Source: an uncultured Bacteroides sp.
Lineage (GTDB): Bacteria; Bacteroidota; Bacteroidia; Bacteroidales; Bacteroidaceae
Assembly (NCBI GenBank): GCA_945833835.1
Contig: CAMAFR010000005.1
Span: 1-64,000, forward strand
Direction of reading: 5' to 3'
DNA: 64,000 bases
Shown: positions 9,931 to 20,609 of the stretch, in pieces
Layout: each line of letters starts with the position of its first letter
How positions within the stretch are numbered: the first letter of the stretch is position 1
The notes under the pieces: model-generated
Seen by the model: only the letters and a program-made list of their open reading frames with translations
Database searches by the model: none
Told to the model about the DNA's origin: nothing
Program-made: the position numbers and the translations under genes

Positions 9931-9957
9931 GTCTTTTCCCAGAAAAAATCAGCAAGA

Positions 9958-10392
9958 ATGGCAGACGATACGTACTATATGAAGCAGGCCTTGATGGAAG
10001 CCGGCAAGGCTTTCGACAGGGGAGAAGTGCCGGTGGGGGCTGTCGTGGTGTGCCGCGACCGGATTATAGCACGGGCCCATAACCTGACCGAGACCCTGAA
10101 CGACGTGACGGCCCATGCCGAAATGCAGGCGATAACGGCTGCCTCCAACGCTTTGGGAGCCAAGTATCTGAATGATTGTACCCTGTATGTGACCGTGGAA
10201 CCCTGCGTCATGTGTGCCGGAGCCATCGCCTGGGCGCAGACCGGCCGGCTGGTCTATGGGGCCGCTGACGAGAAGCGCGGTTTCCGGAAGTATGCTCCCG
10301 CGGCCTTGCATCCGAAGACAACGGTGCAGCAAGGGGTGTTGGCCGAAGAGTGTGCCGCCTTGATGAAGGGGTTCTTCAAGCACCGCCGCTGA
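9958..10392 (+). CDS. tadA: tRNA adenosine(34) deaminase / nucleoside deaminase
   Basis: DVTAHAEMQAI and VEPCVMCAGAI zinc motifs. Confidence 0.92.
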   Translation: MADDTYYMKQALMEAGKAFDRGEVPVGAVVVCRDRIIARAHNLTETLNDVTAHAEMQAITAASNALGAKYLNDCTLYVTVEPCVMCAGAIAWAQTGRLVYGAADEKRGFRKYAPAALHPKTTVQQGVLAEECAALMKGFFKHRR

Positions 10393-10454
10393 CGGCCGGT
10401 GGGAGGCTTCACTGATGGCTGCGACCGGTCATCACTGACGACAGTGGTCGGTCA

Positions 10455-10739
10455 TCAGGGGTGGGTGATTTCTTCAAAGTCGATGTATTCCCCCTCATCG
10501 TCATCGAACACTTTTTTCCTTTTTCCACTTTTCGGGGGAGGTGCCTGCCGTTCGGCCGGTTCATACGCGTCGGTGCCGGTATCCGTAGTGGCCGGTCCGC
10601 CGGCCGGTTGCCCGCCGAAGGCATCGGCCACCTTGCGTTTCCAGCCGAACAGCGTGCTGACGATTTTGGACACGATGGCGATGCCGATGAAAAGCACCGC
10701 CAGTACGATGAAGAAAATGAATCCTATCAGATGAAACAT
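10455..10739 (-). CDS. DUF4834-like small membrane protein
   Basis: MFHLIGFIFFIVLAVLFIGIAIVSKIVSTLFGWKRK, acidic C-terminus FDDDEGEYIDFEEI. Confidence 0.7.
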   Translation of the reverse strand: MFHLIGFIFFIVLAVLFIGIAIVSKIVSTLFGWKRKVADAFGGQPAGGPATTDTGTDAYEPAERQAPPPKSGKRKKVFDDDEGEYIDFEEITHP

Positions 10740-10767
10740 AGTTATTGTCTTTAGTTACAGATGAACT

Positions 10768-10794
10768 AACAATAACCGTGCCACGATTATTGTT
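10768..10794. terminator. Hairpin upstream of DUF4834 gene / downstream region of psd-pssA
   Basis: AACAATAA...TTATTGTT stem with inner CGTG/CACG. Confidence 0.45.
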
Positions 10795-11502
10795 TTAGGC
10801 TTTTTTACGGGTCATCAGCGACAGCAGGATGTACCACACGATGACTGCCGCAAACCCGCTCAGGCGGAACAGGAAGAAAAGCGGCAGGCACACCAGCAGG
10901 AAGATGTAGCTGATGCGGTTGCTTTGCCAGGAGAGGTTCTTGAACTTGAGCGAGAACATCGGAATCTCGGCCACCAGCAGCAGTGACATGACGACGACCA
11001 TCACCAGCAGATAGAGGGCATTGAAGGAGGCGGACGTCAGGTAACCCTGCTGTCCTACCACTAACGAGCCCCAGAACAGGGCATTGGCGGGAGTGGGCAA
11101 CCCGATGAACGAGCTGGTCTGGCGGGTGTCCAGGTTGAACTTGGCCAACCGCAGGGCCGAGAACACGGCAATGAGAAACGCCGTATAGGGCAACCAGGCG
11201 GCCGCCGGTTGCAGGAAGCCGGGGTAATGCACCTCTTTGAACAAAGAGAAAGCGATGGCGGCTGGTGCCAGTCCGAAGGTGACATCATCGGCCAGCGAGT
11301 CCAGCTCTTTGCCGATGGGCGAAGACACATGGAGCAGGCGTGCCACCATGCCGTCGAAGAAATCGAAGACAGCCCCGATGACGATGAACAGCAGGGCACT
11401 CTCATAACGGCCGCCAAACGCCATATAGGCGGCAATGCATCCCGAGAACAGGTTGCAGCTGGTCAGCGTGTTCGGTATGTTTCTGACAATTGCATTTGCC
11501 AT
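10795..11502 (-). CDS. pssA: CDP-diacylglycerol--serine O-phosphatidyltransferase
   Basis: DFFDGMVARLLHVSSPIGKELDSLADDVTFGLAP CDP-alcohol phosphotransferase motif. Confidence 0.94.
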   Translation of the reverse strand: MANAIVRNIPNTLTSCNLFSGCIAAYMAFGGRYESALLFIVIGAVFDFFDGMVARLLHVSSPIGKELDSLADDVTFGLAPAAIAFSLFKEVHYPGFLQPAAAWLPYTAFLIAVFSALRLAKFNLDTRQTSSFIGLPTPANALFWGSLVVGQQGYLTSASFNALYLLVMVVVMSLLLVAEIPMFSLKFKNLSWQSNRISYIFLLVCLPLFFLFRLSGFAAVIVWYILLSLMTRKKA

Positions 11503-11516
11503 AGCCGGGTCTCTCC

Positions 11517-12212
11517 TTATTTTAGTTTGGCAATGACGGTCTGGTTGCCGGTGGTCTTCTGCCCCATCGTGACGCAGACTTCGGAGCCCAGCGGCAGATA
11601 GACATCCACCCGCGAGCCGAATTTGATGAAGCCCATGTGCTCGTCAATGAAGCACTCTTCATCCTTCTCGGCATAGGTGACGATGCGTCGTGCCACGGCT
11701 CCGGCTATCTGCCGGGCCATGACGGTATGGCCGTGGGGCGTCTCGATGACCACGGTGGAGCGTTCGTTCTCCGTGCTGGCTTTCGGCAGCCACGCTTTCA
11801 TGAAGCGTCCGTTGTGGTGGGCGATGTAGCGCACGATGCCGTCTACCGGATACCAGTTGGCGTGCACATTGGTGATACTCATGAAGATGGAAATCATCAG
11901 ACGACGGTCGTGGAAGTATTCATGCTCGTCCACTTCTTCAATAACCACAATCTTGCCGTCGGCGGGGGCTACCACCACATTTTCCGTATCACCTTCGAAC
12001 AGCCGGATGGGGCAACGGAAAAAATTCACCATCAGCAGATAGACAACGGTGCTGACGAAAGCTACGACATAAAACGGCATTTTGCACTCCAGACCCCAAT
12101 ATAGAACGGCGTTCACCGCCAACAGCAGTGCCGCACTGGTGATGAGGATGTGGGTCCCTTCGTGGTGCAGTCTGATTTTCTTAATTCTTTTTATTTTGTT
12201 TAGATTGGCCAT
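11517..12212 (-). CDS. psd: phosphatidylserine decarboxylase family protein
   Basis: [43 protein letters not shown]; start [12 protein letters not shown] chosen inside the longer ORF. Confidence 0.92.
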   Translation of the reverse strand: MANLNKIKRIKKIRLHHEGTHILITSAALLLAVNAVLYWGLECKMPFYVVAFVSTVVYLLMVNFFRCPIRLFEGDTENVVVAPADGKIVVIEEVDEHEYFHDRRLMISIFMSITNVHANWYPVDGIVRYIAHHNGRFMKAWLPKASTENERSTVVIETPHGHTVMARQIAGAVARRIVTYAEKDEECFIDEHMGFIKFGSRVDVYLPLGSEVCVTMGQKTTGNQTVIAKLK

Positions 12213-12332
12213 ACAAGAATTGATGTTTATCCGGCAAAAGTACTGTAATTTTAACAAAACACAAAGGATTTGATGCAAATATTCCTTTTTTGCCGAAAAA
12301 AACGCTATAAATCGAAACTTTAGGCATCCTTT

Positions 12333-12363
12333 TTTGTGGATTGCCACAAAGTGGGTATCTTTG
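12333..12363 (+). promoter_or_regulatory. dnaE promoter with embedded inverted repeat
   Basis: TTG(12334-12336)-N19-TATCTTTG(12356-12363); TTTGTGG-ATTG-CCACAAA at 12333-12350. Confidence 0.6.
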
Positions 12364-12389
12364 TTTCTCGTTTCATTAGCTAATGTTAT

Positions 12390-15300
12390 ATGCAGGATTT
12401 TGTTCATTTGCACGTCCATACCCAGTACTCCATTCTGGACGGACAGGCGTCCATCCCTCGCTTGGTAGACAAGGCGATGGCCGACGGAATGCGGGGAATT
12501 GCGGTGACCGATCATGGGGATATGTTCGGCATCAAGGAGTTTTTCAATTATGTCAATAAGAAAAACAGCGGCACCAACGGTGAGATAAAGACCCTGAAGA
12601 AGCGGCTGGCGGCCTTGGAGAGCGGCAAGGAGGAGTGCGCTTCGCCCGAAACGGCCATCCGGGAGTGTAAGGAGCAGCTGGAGGCGGCGCGCAAGAAATT
12701 GTTCAAGCCCATTTTCGGATGTGAGATGTATGTGGCCCGGCGCCGACTATATAATAAGGAAGGGAAACCCGACCAGAGCGGTTATCACCTGGTGGTGCTG
12801 GCCAAGAACGAGAAGGGGTATCACAACTTGATCAAGCTGGTGTCTAAGGCATGGACGGAAGGCTTCTACATGCGTCCGCGGACCGACCGCGTGGAACTGG
12901 AGAAATACCACGAGGGACTGATTGTGTGTTCGGCCTGTCTGGGTGGGGAGATTCCCCGCCGCATCTCGGCCGGACAGCTGGAAGAGGCCGAGGAGGCCAT
13001 CCGGTGGTACCGGCAGCACTTCGGAAACGACTTCTATCTGGAGTTGCAGCGGCATAAGGCCACGGTGCCCCGCGCCAACCATGACACCTACCGGATGCAG
13101 CAGGAGGTGAACGCCAAGCTGATAGAGTATTCCAAGAAATTCGGCATCAAGCTGGTATGTACCAATGATGTGCATTTTGTGGACGAGGACAATGCCGAGG
13201 CGCACGACCGGCTGATTTGCCTGAGCACCGGCAAGGATCTGGACGACCCCAACCGGATGCTCTACACCAAGCAGGAGTGGATGAAGACACGTGCGGAGAT
13301 GAACGAGATCTTCGCCGATGTGCCCGAGGCACTGGCCAACACGTGCGACATCTGCGACCAGGTGGAGTTTTACAGCATTGACCATGCCCCGATTATGCCG
13401 ACCTTTGCCATTCCCGAAGATTTCGGTACGGAAGAAGGCTATCGGGCCAACTATACGGAGAAGGACCTGTTTGACGAGTTCACGCAGGACGAGAACGGAA
13501 ATGTGGTGATGGACGAGGCCGACGCCAAGGCCAAGATTGAGCGTCTGGGCGGTTTTGACAAGCTCTACCGCATCAAGCTGGAAGCCGACTATCTGGCCAA
13601 GCTGGCCTATGACGGGGCCCGGAAACGCTATGGCGAACAGCTGACCGACGAGGTGAAGGAACGCATCAAGTTCGAGCTGCACATCATGAAGACCATGGGC
13701 TTCCCCGGCTACTTCCTCATTGTGCAGGACTTCATCTCCGCCGCCCGCAACCTGTTGGATGTGTCGGTAGGTCCGGGCCGTGGTTCGGCAGCCGGCTCGG
13801 CGGTGGCCTACTGCCTGGGCATCACGCAGATTGACCCCATCAAGTACGACCTGCTGTTCGAGCGTTTCCTGAATCCCGACCGTATTTCCTTGCCCGATAT
13901 TGACGTGGACTTCGACGATGACGGACGCGGACGGGTACTGAATTGGGTGACCGAGAAGTACGGGCAGGAGAAGGTGGCCCACATCATCACCTACGGCACG
14001 ATGGCCACCAAGCTGGCCATTAAGGATGTGGCGCGTGTGCAGAAGCTGCCGCTGGCGGAGTCGGACCGCCTGTGCAAGCTGATACCCGACAAGATACCCG
14101 ACAAGAAGATGAATCTTCCCAACGCCATCGCCTATGTCCCCGAACTGCAGCAGGCCGAGGTGTCGCCCGACCCTGTGCTGCGCGATACCATCAAGTATGC
14201 CAAGATGCTGGAGGGCAACGTGCGCAATACGGGGGTGCATGCCTGCGGCACCATCATCTGCCGTGACGACATCACCGACTGGGTGCCGGTCAGCACGGCG
14301 GACGATAAGGAGACGGGCGAGAAGATGCTGGTGACCCAATACGAGGGCTCGGTCATCGAGGATACCGGCCTCATCAAGATGGACTTCCTGGGGCTGAAGA
14401 CATTGTCCATCATCAAGGAGGCCCTGGAAAACATACGTAACAGTAAGGGTATCGTGGTGGACATCGACGAGGTGCCCATTGACGACCCCGCCACCTACCG
14501 GCTGTATAGCGAGGGACGCACCATCGGTACCTTCCAGTTCGAATCGGCCGGTATGCAGAAGTACCTGCGCGAATTGCAGCCCACTACCTTCGAGGACCTC
14601 ATCGCCATGAACGCGCTCTATCGTCCGGGCCCGATGGACTATATCCCCGATTTCATCGACCGCAAGCAGGGGCGCAAGCCGATTGAGTATGACATCCCCG
14701 TCATGGAGAAGTACCTCAAGGATACCTACGGCATCACGGTCTACCAGGAGCAGGTGATGTTGCTCTCGCGCCTGTTGGCCGACTTCACCCGTGGTGAATC
14801 GGATGCCTTGCGAAAGGCTATGGGCAAGAAGCTGCGCGACAAGCTGGACCACATGAAGCCCAAGTTCATAGAGGGCGGCAAGAAGAACGGCCACGACCCG
14901 CAGGTGCTGGAGAAAATCTGGGCCGACTGGGAGAAGTTCGCCTCGTATGCGTTCAACAAGTCGCACGCCACCTGCTATTCTTGGGTGGCCTATCAGACAG
15001 CCTACCTGAAGGCCAACTATCCCTCGGAATACATGGCGGCTACGATGAGCCGGAACATCTCGAACATTACCGAAATCACCAAGCTGATGGACGAGTGCAA
15101 GGTCATCGGCATTAAGGTGCTGGGGCCTGACGTGAACGAGAGTAACCTGAAGTTCTCCGTCAACCGTCGGGGCGATATCCGTTTCGGGCTGGGAGCCATC
15201 AAGGGAGTCGGCGAGTCGGCGGTACAGAGCATCCTGGAGGAACGGAAGAAGAACGGCCCCTTCAAGAACATCTTCGACTTCGTGCAGCGGGTCAATCTGG

Positions 15301-16187
15301 CTGCCTGCAACCGGAAGAACATCGACAACATGGCCCTGGCCGGCTGTTTCGACTCGTTCGAGGAAATCAGACGGGAGGACTTCTTTATGAAGAACGCCAA
15401 AGAGGAAACCTTCTCGGAAGTCCTGGTGCGCTATGGCAACCGCTACCAGCTGGACCAGGCGGCAGCCGCGCATTCCTTGTTCGGAGGCGAGCACGCGGTG
15501 GAGATTGCCACTCCCGAGATTGTGCGTGCGCCGGTCTGGAGCGACTTGGAGCGGCTGAACCGGGAGCGCGAGCTGGTGGGCATCTATCTGTCGGCCCATC
15601 CGCTGGACGAATATGCGGTAATTCTGGAGCATGTGTGCAATGTGCACATGGCGCAGCTGGCCGACCTGACCCCCTTGCAGAACCGCGAGCTGCTGCTGGG
15701 AGGCATTGTCACCAGTGTCCGCGAAGGCTATACCAAGAACGGCAAGCCGTATGGCATCACCAAGGTGGAGGATTATTCGGGAGTGTCCGAGTTCGCCTTT
15801 TTCGGTAACGAGTGGGTGGAGAAGAAGAAGTTCTTCAGTGACGGGATGTTCCTGCTGATGCGCGGCAAGTGCCAGCCACGACAATGGAAACCGGACGAAT
15901 GGGAGGTGAAAATCAACACGATAGACCTGTTGCCCGAAGTGAAGGATGACCTGATACGCAAACTCACCGTTACGGCTCCCCTGTCGGCCATTGACGATGA
16001 GCTGATAGCCGAACTCTCGGCCCTGCTGCGCCACAGCCCCGGCAATGCCGAGCTGGCTTTCCGCATCATGGACGAGGACGGCCAGATGAAGGTCAACTTG
16101 TTGTCGCACTCTGTGAAAATATCCATCCGGAAGAACCTGATCAACTTTTTAAAGAGCCAACCTCTATTGGACTATCAAATAAATTAG
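12390..16187 (+). CDS. dnaE: DNA polymerase III subunit alpha
   Basis: [18 protein letters not shown] domain, [38 protein letters not shown]. Confidence 0.97.
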   Translation: MQDFVHLHVHTQYSILDGQASIPRLVDKAMADGMRGIAVTDHGDMFGIKEFFNYVNKKNSGTNGEIKTLKKRLAALESGKEECASPETAIRECKEQLEAARKKLFKPIFGCEMYVARRRLYNKEGKPDQSGYHLVVLAKNEKGYHNLIKLVSKAWTEGFYMRPRTDRVELEKYHEGLIVCSACLGGEIPRRISAGQLEEAEEAIRWYRQHFGNDFYLELQRHKATVPRANHDTYRMQQEVNAKLIEYSKKFGIKLVCTNDVHFVDEDNAEAHDRLICLSTGKDLDDPNRMLYTKQEWMKTRAEMNEIFADVPEALANTCDICDQVEFYSIDHAPIMPTFAIPEDFGTEEGYRANYTEKDLFDEFTQDENGNVVMDEADAKAKIERLGGFDKLYRIKLEADYLAKLAYDGARKRYGEQLTDEVKERIKFELHIMKTMGFPGYFLIVQDFISAARNLLDVSVGPGRGSAAGSAVAYCLGITQIDPIKYDLLFERFLNPDRISLPDIDVDFDDDGRGRVLNWVTEKYGQEKVAHIITYGTMATKLAIKDVARVQKLPLAESDRLCKLIPDKIPDKKMNLPNAIAYVPELQQAEVSPDPVLRDTIKYAKMLEGNVRNTGVHACGTIICRDDITDWVPVSTADDKETGEKMLVTQYEGSVIEDTGLIKMDFLGLKTLSIIKEALENIRNSKGIVVDIDEVPIDDPATYRLYSEGRTIGTFQFESAGMQKYLRELQPTTFEDLIAMNALYRPGPMDYIPDFIDRKQGRKPIEYDIPVMEKYLKDTYGITVYQEQVMLLSRLLADFTRGESDALRKAMGKKLRDKLDHMKPKFIEGGKKNGHDPQVLEKIWADWEKFASYAFNKSHATCYSWVAYQTAYLKANYPSEYMAATMSRNISNITEITKLMDECKVIGIKVLGPDVNESNLKFSVNRRGDIRFGLGAIKGVGESAVQSILEERKKNGPFKNIFDFVQRVNLAACNRKNIDNMALAGCFDSFEEIRREDFFMKNAKEETFSEVLVRYGNRYQLDQAAAAHSLFGGEHAVEIATPEIVRAPVWSDLERLNRERELVGIYLSAHPLDEYAVILEHVCNVHMAQLADLTPLQNRELLLGGIVTSVREGYTKNGKPYGITKVEDYSGVSEFAFFGNEWVEKKKFFSDGMFLLMRGKCQPRQWKPDEWEVKINTIDLLPEVKDDLIRKLTVTAPLSAIDDELIAELSALLRHSPGNAELAFRIMDEDGQMKVNLLSHSVKISIRKNLINFLKSQPLLDYQIN

Positions 16188-16236
16188 TATATTTGCCCCA
16201 TCTAACCAATAGCAACCATTAAAAAACTTATCTATT

Positions 16237-16554
16237 ATGGCATTGAATATTACCGATAGCAATTACGAGGCAATCGTAGCCGAGGGAAAACCCGTAGTGT
16301 TGGATTTTTGGGCGACATGGTGCGGTCCGTGCAAGCAGATTGCTCCCTATATCGAAGAGCTGGCCGAAGCCTACAAGGACACGGTGAACATCGGAAAATG
16401 TGATGTGGACGACAATTCCGACCTTCCGGCACAGTTTGGTGTGCGTAACATCCCTACCGTGCTGTTCATCAAGAACGGCGAGGTGGTCGACAAGCAGGTA
16501 GGCGCCACGACCAAAGCCGCTTTGCAGGCCAAGGTGGAAGCCTTGCTGAAATAA
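16237..16554 (+). CDS. trxA: thioredoxin
   Basis: VLDFWATWCGPCKQIAP active site. Confidence 0.97.
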   Translation: MALNITDSNYEAIVAEGKPVVLDFWATWCGPCKQIAPYIEELAEAYKDTVNIGKCDVDDNSDLPAQFGVRNIPTVLFIKNGEVVDKQVGATTKAALQAKVEALLK

Positions 16555-16638
16555 GCTGCTGTCCGGATGTCAAGAGGGGAGTGGCTGCCGGTCTTGGCAG
16601 ACACTGCTGGAATCTGTAATACTGAAAACAATAGCAAT

Positions 16639-16974
16639 ATGGGAATGGAAGACGATTTTTTGTTGGAAGATGAAGACGATGAAAAGACCATCGAGTTCAT
16701 CAAAGGATATTTGCCGCAGGATTTGAAGGACAAATTCTCGGATGATGATTTGTACTACATCCTCGACCTGATTGTGGACTATTATACCACCAGCGGTTGC
16801 CTGGATGCCCAACCCGACGAAGAGGGTTACATCAACATCGACCAAGATGAAATTGTAGACTATGTAGTCAAGGAATCAAAGAAAGACGGCATGGGACCTT
16901 TCGATCCCGAAGACATCTTCTTTGTTGTACAAGGCGAGATGGAATACGGCAACTCGCTGGGTCAGGTGGACTAA
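16639..16974 (+). CDS. conserved acidic hypothetical protein, 111 aa
   Basis: MGMEDDFLLEDEDDEKTIEFIKGYLPQDLKDKFSDDDLYYILDLIVDYY; internal Met. Confidence 0.7.
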   Translation: MGMEDDFLLEDEDDEKTIEFIKGYLPQDLKDKFSDDDLYYILDLIVDYYTTSGCLDAQPDEEGYINIDQDEIVDYVVKESKKDGMGPFDPEDIFFVVQGEMEYGNSLGQVD

Positions 16975-16994
16975 GCGGAAGTTGTCAGGTCTTG

Positions 16995-17067
16995 TCATTC
17001 AGAACGGAGTGAAGCATCTGTAAACATCAAGTGGATGTAATCAGATGCTTCACTTCGTTCTGAATGA
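16995..17067. repeat. Long imperfect palindrome (REP/MITE-like or terminator)
   Basis: 26-bp arms TCATTCAGAACGGAGTGAAGCATCTG / CAGATGCTTCACTTCGTTCTGAATGA with one non-Watson-Crick position (G.T). Confidence 0.75.
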
Positions 17068-17151
17068 TAAAAGGATAGTTCGTTGTAAGACTCTCGGAAA
17101 GTCGGGGACCCTTTTTTCTGTGTTTATGCGGGCTGCGTTCCCCGGCGGGCT

Positions 17152-17379
17152 TCAGGCGGTGTAGGCCGCCGCAGTGGCCAGGAAGAAATAGGTGCCGGTG
17201 GCCATCAGCAGCAGGCCGATGGCGGCATAGAACCAGCGGGCTCTTGTGCGTCCCACACTCTCCACCACAAAACGGCTGTTGTGGGCGGTGAAGAACCAGT
17301 CCCAGTCGAAGAGGGAGGCCAGCACCGACAAAAGGCCCGTCAGGACAAAGACCGCCTGGATGATGTAGTGCATCGTCAT
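17152..17379 (-). CDS. Imm17-family-like small membrane protein
   Basis: 75 aa, two [38 protein letters not shown]; 4-bp overlap with tsaE. Confidence 0.6.
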   Translation of the reverse strand: MTMHYIIQAVFVLTGLLSVLASLFDWDWFFTAHNSRFVVESVGRTRARWFYAAIGLLLMATGTYFFLATAAAYTA

Positions 17380-17807
17380 GCTTCGTCGTCCGTTTCGGTC
17401 GTGATGGTGCGGCTGCCGTCCGGCTGTTCCTCGATGCGTACCGTCACGGCATCTCCCGGCAGCAGTTCCTCAATCAGCTCGGGCCATTCGATGAAACACA
17501 GCGCGCCGCTGTAGAAATAGTCTTCGTAGCCCATGTCGTACACTTCGTCCAGCTTCTTGATGCGGTAGAAGTCGAAGTGGTAAATCAGTTCTCCGGTAGT
17601 GTCCGATCGGTATTCGTTGACGATGGCGAAAGTCGGCGAATTGATGACGTCCGTCACACCCAGTTCCTCGCAGACCGCTTTGATGAAGGTGGTCTTGCCG
17701 GCACCCATTTTGCCGTAGAACGCAAAGACCGTATTGTCTTCCATGGCTGCGATGAACTGGCGGGCAGCCTTATGGATGTTGTCGAGGGATGAAATCTTTA
17801 TTTCCAT
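17376..17807 (-). CDS. tsaE: tRNA threonylcarbamoyladenosine biosynthesis ATPase
   Basis: [46 protein letters not shown]. Confidence 0.94.
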   Translation of the reverse strand: MEIKISSLDNIHKAARQFIAAMEDNTVFAFYGKMGAGKTTFIKAVCEELGVTDVINSPTFAIVNEYRSDTTGELIYHFDFYRIKKLDEVYDMGYEDYFYSGALCFIEWPELIEELLPGDAVTVRIEEQPDGSRTITTETDDEA

Positions 17808-17962
17808 TATATATAATGTGCTTTAATATATCGGCAGGTTGTTTTATCTGCCTGCAAACTTACGGAAAATCTTCCGAATAAACGAAGGAAACCGGAAGAA
17901 ATGGAGGATCGTCGGCATCCTGCTGACATGAAGGCCCAATATGCGCTGATGGGGGAGGAAGG

Positions 17963-18766
17963 TTATTCCCGGATGCGTTTCAGCAGTTTCGAGACGGCAT
18001 AGAGAAGGATGGACACAAAGATGATGGCGGCACCCGACGGCACTTGCAGCTGGTAGGACAGCAGCAGTCCGCCCAGACAGCTCAGGTAGCCGATGACGAC
18101 AGACAGTCCGATGATGTAGTTGAACCTGTCGGTGAACAGATTGGCGGTCATCTGGGGCAGCGTCAGCAGCGAGATGACCAGCACGATGCCCACCATGCGC
18201 AGGCAGGCCACGATGGTCAGGGCGATGAACATCATCAGCACATACTCGAATAAGACGACAGGCAGGTGTTGAGAGCGCGCGAACTCACGGTCGAAGGCTA
18301 TCGCTACGATGGGCTGGAGGAAAAGGCCGAAAAACACGAGCAGACAACCGCTCAAAATGGCCAGCAGGGCGATGTCACTGCCGGTAATGGTCAGGATATT
18401 GCCGAACAGATAGGAAGAGAGGTCGGGGGTGAATCCCGGAGCCAGAAAGCTGAAGATGATGCCTACCGCCATGCCGAAGGTCCAGAAAACGGCGATGGCG
18501 GAGTCTTCACGCATATCGCTCCGCTTGCTGAGCCATTCTACCCCGAAGGCGGACAGCACGGCAAAGACAGCAGCGGCCAGCAGGGGAGAGATACCGGTGT
18601 ACAGGCCGATGCCGATGCCTCCAAACGAGGCATGGGTAATGCCGCCGCTGATGAAGACCAGCCGGCGGGTGACGATGTAGGTCCCGATAATGCCGCAGGC
18701 GATGCTGGCCAACAGGCTGCCCAGCAGTGCGTGCTGGAAAAACGTGTAGTGAATCAGTTCGTTCAT
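17963..18766 (-). CDS. metal (zinc/manganese-type) ABC transporter permease, ABC-3 family
   Basis: MNELIHYTFFQHALLGSLLASIACGIIGTYIVTRRLVFISGGITHASFGGIGIGLY. Confidence 0.9.
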   Translation of the reverse strand: MNELIHYTFFQHALLGSLLASIACGIIGTYIVTRRLVFISGGITHASFGGIGIGLYTGISPLLAAAVFAVLSAFGVEWLSKRSDMREDSAIAVFWTFGMAVGIIFSFLAPGFTPDLSSYLFGNILTITGSDIALLAILSGCLLVFFGLFLQPIVAIAFDREFARSQHLPVVLFEYVLMMFIALTIVACLRMVGIVLVISLLTLPQMTANLFTDRFNYIIGLSVVIGYLSCLGGLLLSYQLQVPSGAAIIFVSILLYAVSKLLKRIRE

Positions 18767-18780
18767 GGCAGGTGCTTTTG

Positions 18781-19215
18781 TCAAGGTTCGTTTTTGGCTT
18801 TGAGCCGTCGTTCGCCCACAATCATGAACAGCTCGTCTTTCAGTTCATCGGGCAGGGCGATTCCTCGCAGTTGCAGGCTCCGGCTCCATCCGGCCACTTC
18901 CTCTTCATGGGTGGTGTAGAGGATGTCCCGGAATTCTTCGATTTCGTCTTCCGTATAATCATCGGAAGCTCGCCCTTTGAAGCGGTCCAGCTCTTCGTCG
19001 TCATAATACTCTATCTGTTTGCTGACGGCGGCCAGCAGGCTTTCTTTCTCGCACACTTCGTGCTGTCCGCAGCATTCGCTGTCTACCGTGACGGTTTCAG
19101 GAGCGGCCTCCAGTTCGCCCCGCTCAATCTTTTTCCGGATGTTCCGGTTGTAGCACCAGCCGGCTGCCATGCCGAAGAGCACCACGCCTATCAGAATGAC
19201 TATCAATATGCCCAT
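18781..19215 (-). CDS. conserved hypothetical protein with N-terminal TM
   Basis: MGILIVILIGVVLFGMAAGWCYNRNIRKKIE; tight spacing with neighbours. Confidence 0.65.
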   Translation of the reverse strand: MGILIVILIGVVLFGMAAGWCYNRNIRKKIERGELEAAPETVTVDSECCGQHEVCEKESLLAAVSKQIEYYDDEELDRFKGRASDDYTEDEIEEFRDILYTTHEEEVAGWSRSLQLRGIALPDELKDELFMIVGERRLKAKNEP

Positions 19216-19219
19216 AGGT

Positions 19220-20449
19220 CTATTCCTCCGTGAGGCCGAATCCGGCCTGTTCCAGGTCGTCCCAATAGCGGGGATAGGATTTCGATACCACTTCGGGATG
19301 TCTGATCCTCAAGGATCCCAGTACGATGGCCGCCGGTGCAAAGGCCATGGCCATGCGGTGGTCTTCGTAGGTGTCAATCACGGGACAGGGGTCGGGCGCA
19401 GTGCGTTCGCCGTCCCATGACAGGATGGAGTCTTCTGCCTCGTGGAGCACATATCCCAGTTTCCGCATTTCGGCGATGAGGGCAGCTATGCGGTCGGTTT
19501 CCTTTATCTTCAGGCTTTGCAGTCCCGTGAAGCGGAAAGGAATGTCTTTCAAGGCACAGGTCACGACAAAGGTCTGTGCCATGTCCGGCTGGTGGGTGAA
19601 ATCATATTCCAACGTTCCGCCAGGCCTCTCCTTCTTTATCAAGAGTGCCCCTTCGGAGTCGAACGAGGTGGTTACGCCCAGTCGGGCAAAGAGGCCGGCG
19701 ATTTGTGCATCTCCTTGAACACTATGGGGATAGAGCCGGGGAAGTCGGATGGTGGCCTGGTCGGACAAGACAGCCATTTCATACCAGTAGGAAGCTGCGC
19801 TCCAGTCGCTTTCTATCGTGTAGGGCTTCGAGCTGTACTCCTGTCGTTGGACCTCCAGTCTGTCCGGTGCCGTCCATTGTGCCTGCACGCCGTATTCCCG
19901 CATCAGTTGCAGCGTCATGTCAATGTAGGGTCGCGATACAATGTCTCCCGTCAGGGTCAGTCGGAGTCCGTTCTCCAGCACAGGGGCAATCATCAATAAT
20001 GCCGAAATGTATTGTGAACTGACATTTCCCGGCAGGCTGATGGCATCGTTGCTGAGGTGCCGGCCGGTGATGCGCAACGGCGGGAACCCTTCGTTTTCGG
20101 CGTATTCTATGTCTGCTCCCAGCTGCCGCAAGGCATCCACCAACAGCCGGATAGGCCGTTGGCGCATCCGTTCTGTGCCGGTAATGAGATGGGTGCCCGG
20201 TGTCACGGCCAGATAGGCGGTCAGGAAACGCATGGCGGTCCCGGCAGCCATGATGTCGATGGTGGGAGGCAGGGCATCGAGGGCGCGTATCAGGACACGG
20301 GTGTCATCGCAGTCCGACAGATTGTCGGGGGTGCAGGTGCCGTGTGCCAGCGCATTGATGATGAGGGCGCGGTTGCAGATGCTCTTTGACGAAGGCAGCG
20401 TGATGGTTGCCTGCAAAGAGGAGGGCGGGGTGATTATTAGTTGCTTCAT
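19220..20449 (-). CDS. aroA: 3-phosphoshikimate 1-carboxyvinyltransferase
   Basis: LPSSKSICNRALIINALA, MAAGTAMRFLTAYLA, KIKETDRIAAL, YEDHRMAMAFAP. Confidence 0.95.
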   Translation of the reverse strand: MKQLIITPPSSLQATITLPSSKSICNRALIINALAHGTCTPDNLSDCDDTRVLIRALDALPPTIDIMAAGTAMRFLTAYLAVTPGTHLITGTERMRQRPIRLLVDALRQLGADIEYAENEGFPPLRITGRHLSNDAISLPGNVSSQYISALLMIAPVLENGLRLTLTGDIVSRPYIDMTLQLMREYGVQAQWTAPDRLEVQRQEYSSKPYTIESDWSAASYWYEMAVLSDQATIRLPRLYPHSVQGDAQIAGLFARLGVTTSFDSEGALLIKKERPGGTLEYDFTHQPDMAQTFVVTCALKDIPFRFTGLQSLKIKETDRIAALIAEMRKLGYVLHEAEDSILSWDGERTAPDPCPVIDTYEDHRMAMAFAPAAIVLGSLRIRHPEVVSKSYPRYWDDLEQAGFGLTEE

Positions 20450-20609
20450 GCTTGCATCAGTCATTGGTTCGATGATTCGGGCACAAAGATAGAAAGAACT
20501 TGGTAAAGAACATGAAGAATCGCCGATGAAATAAACAGCCCTAAGTGGTTTGAAATTGACGGAAATTCCGGTATATTTCCGGAATCCAGAATCTTAATAA
20601 CAAATTATT

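Noticed and set aside
10424-10457. CGGTCATCA direct repeats and CACTG/CAGTG hairpin between tadA and the DUF4834 gene
   Set aside because: Short and imperfect; most likely a weak bidirectional terminator between convergent genes
12747-16109. 1120-aa minus-strand ORF antisense to dnaE
   Set aside because: Shadow ORF from GC-rich codon bias; the opposite strand encodes an unmistakable DNA polymerase III alpha; the antisense product has low-complexity His/Val/Gln composition
17855-17880. GCAGGCAG/CTGCCTGC-like partial hairpin in the tsaE leader
   Set aside because: Imperfect and short; no evidence beyond a possible 5' UTR stem
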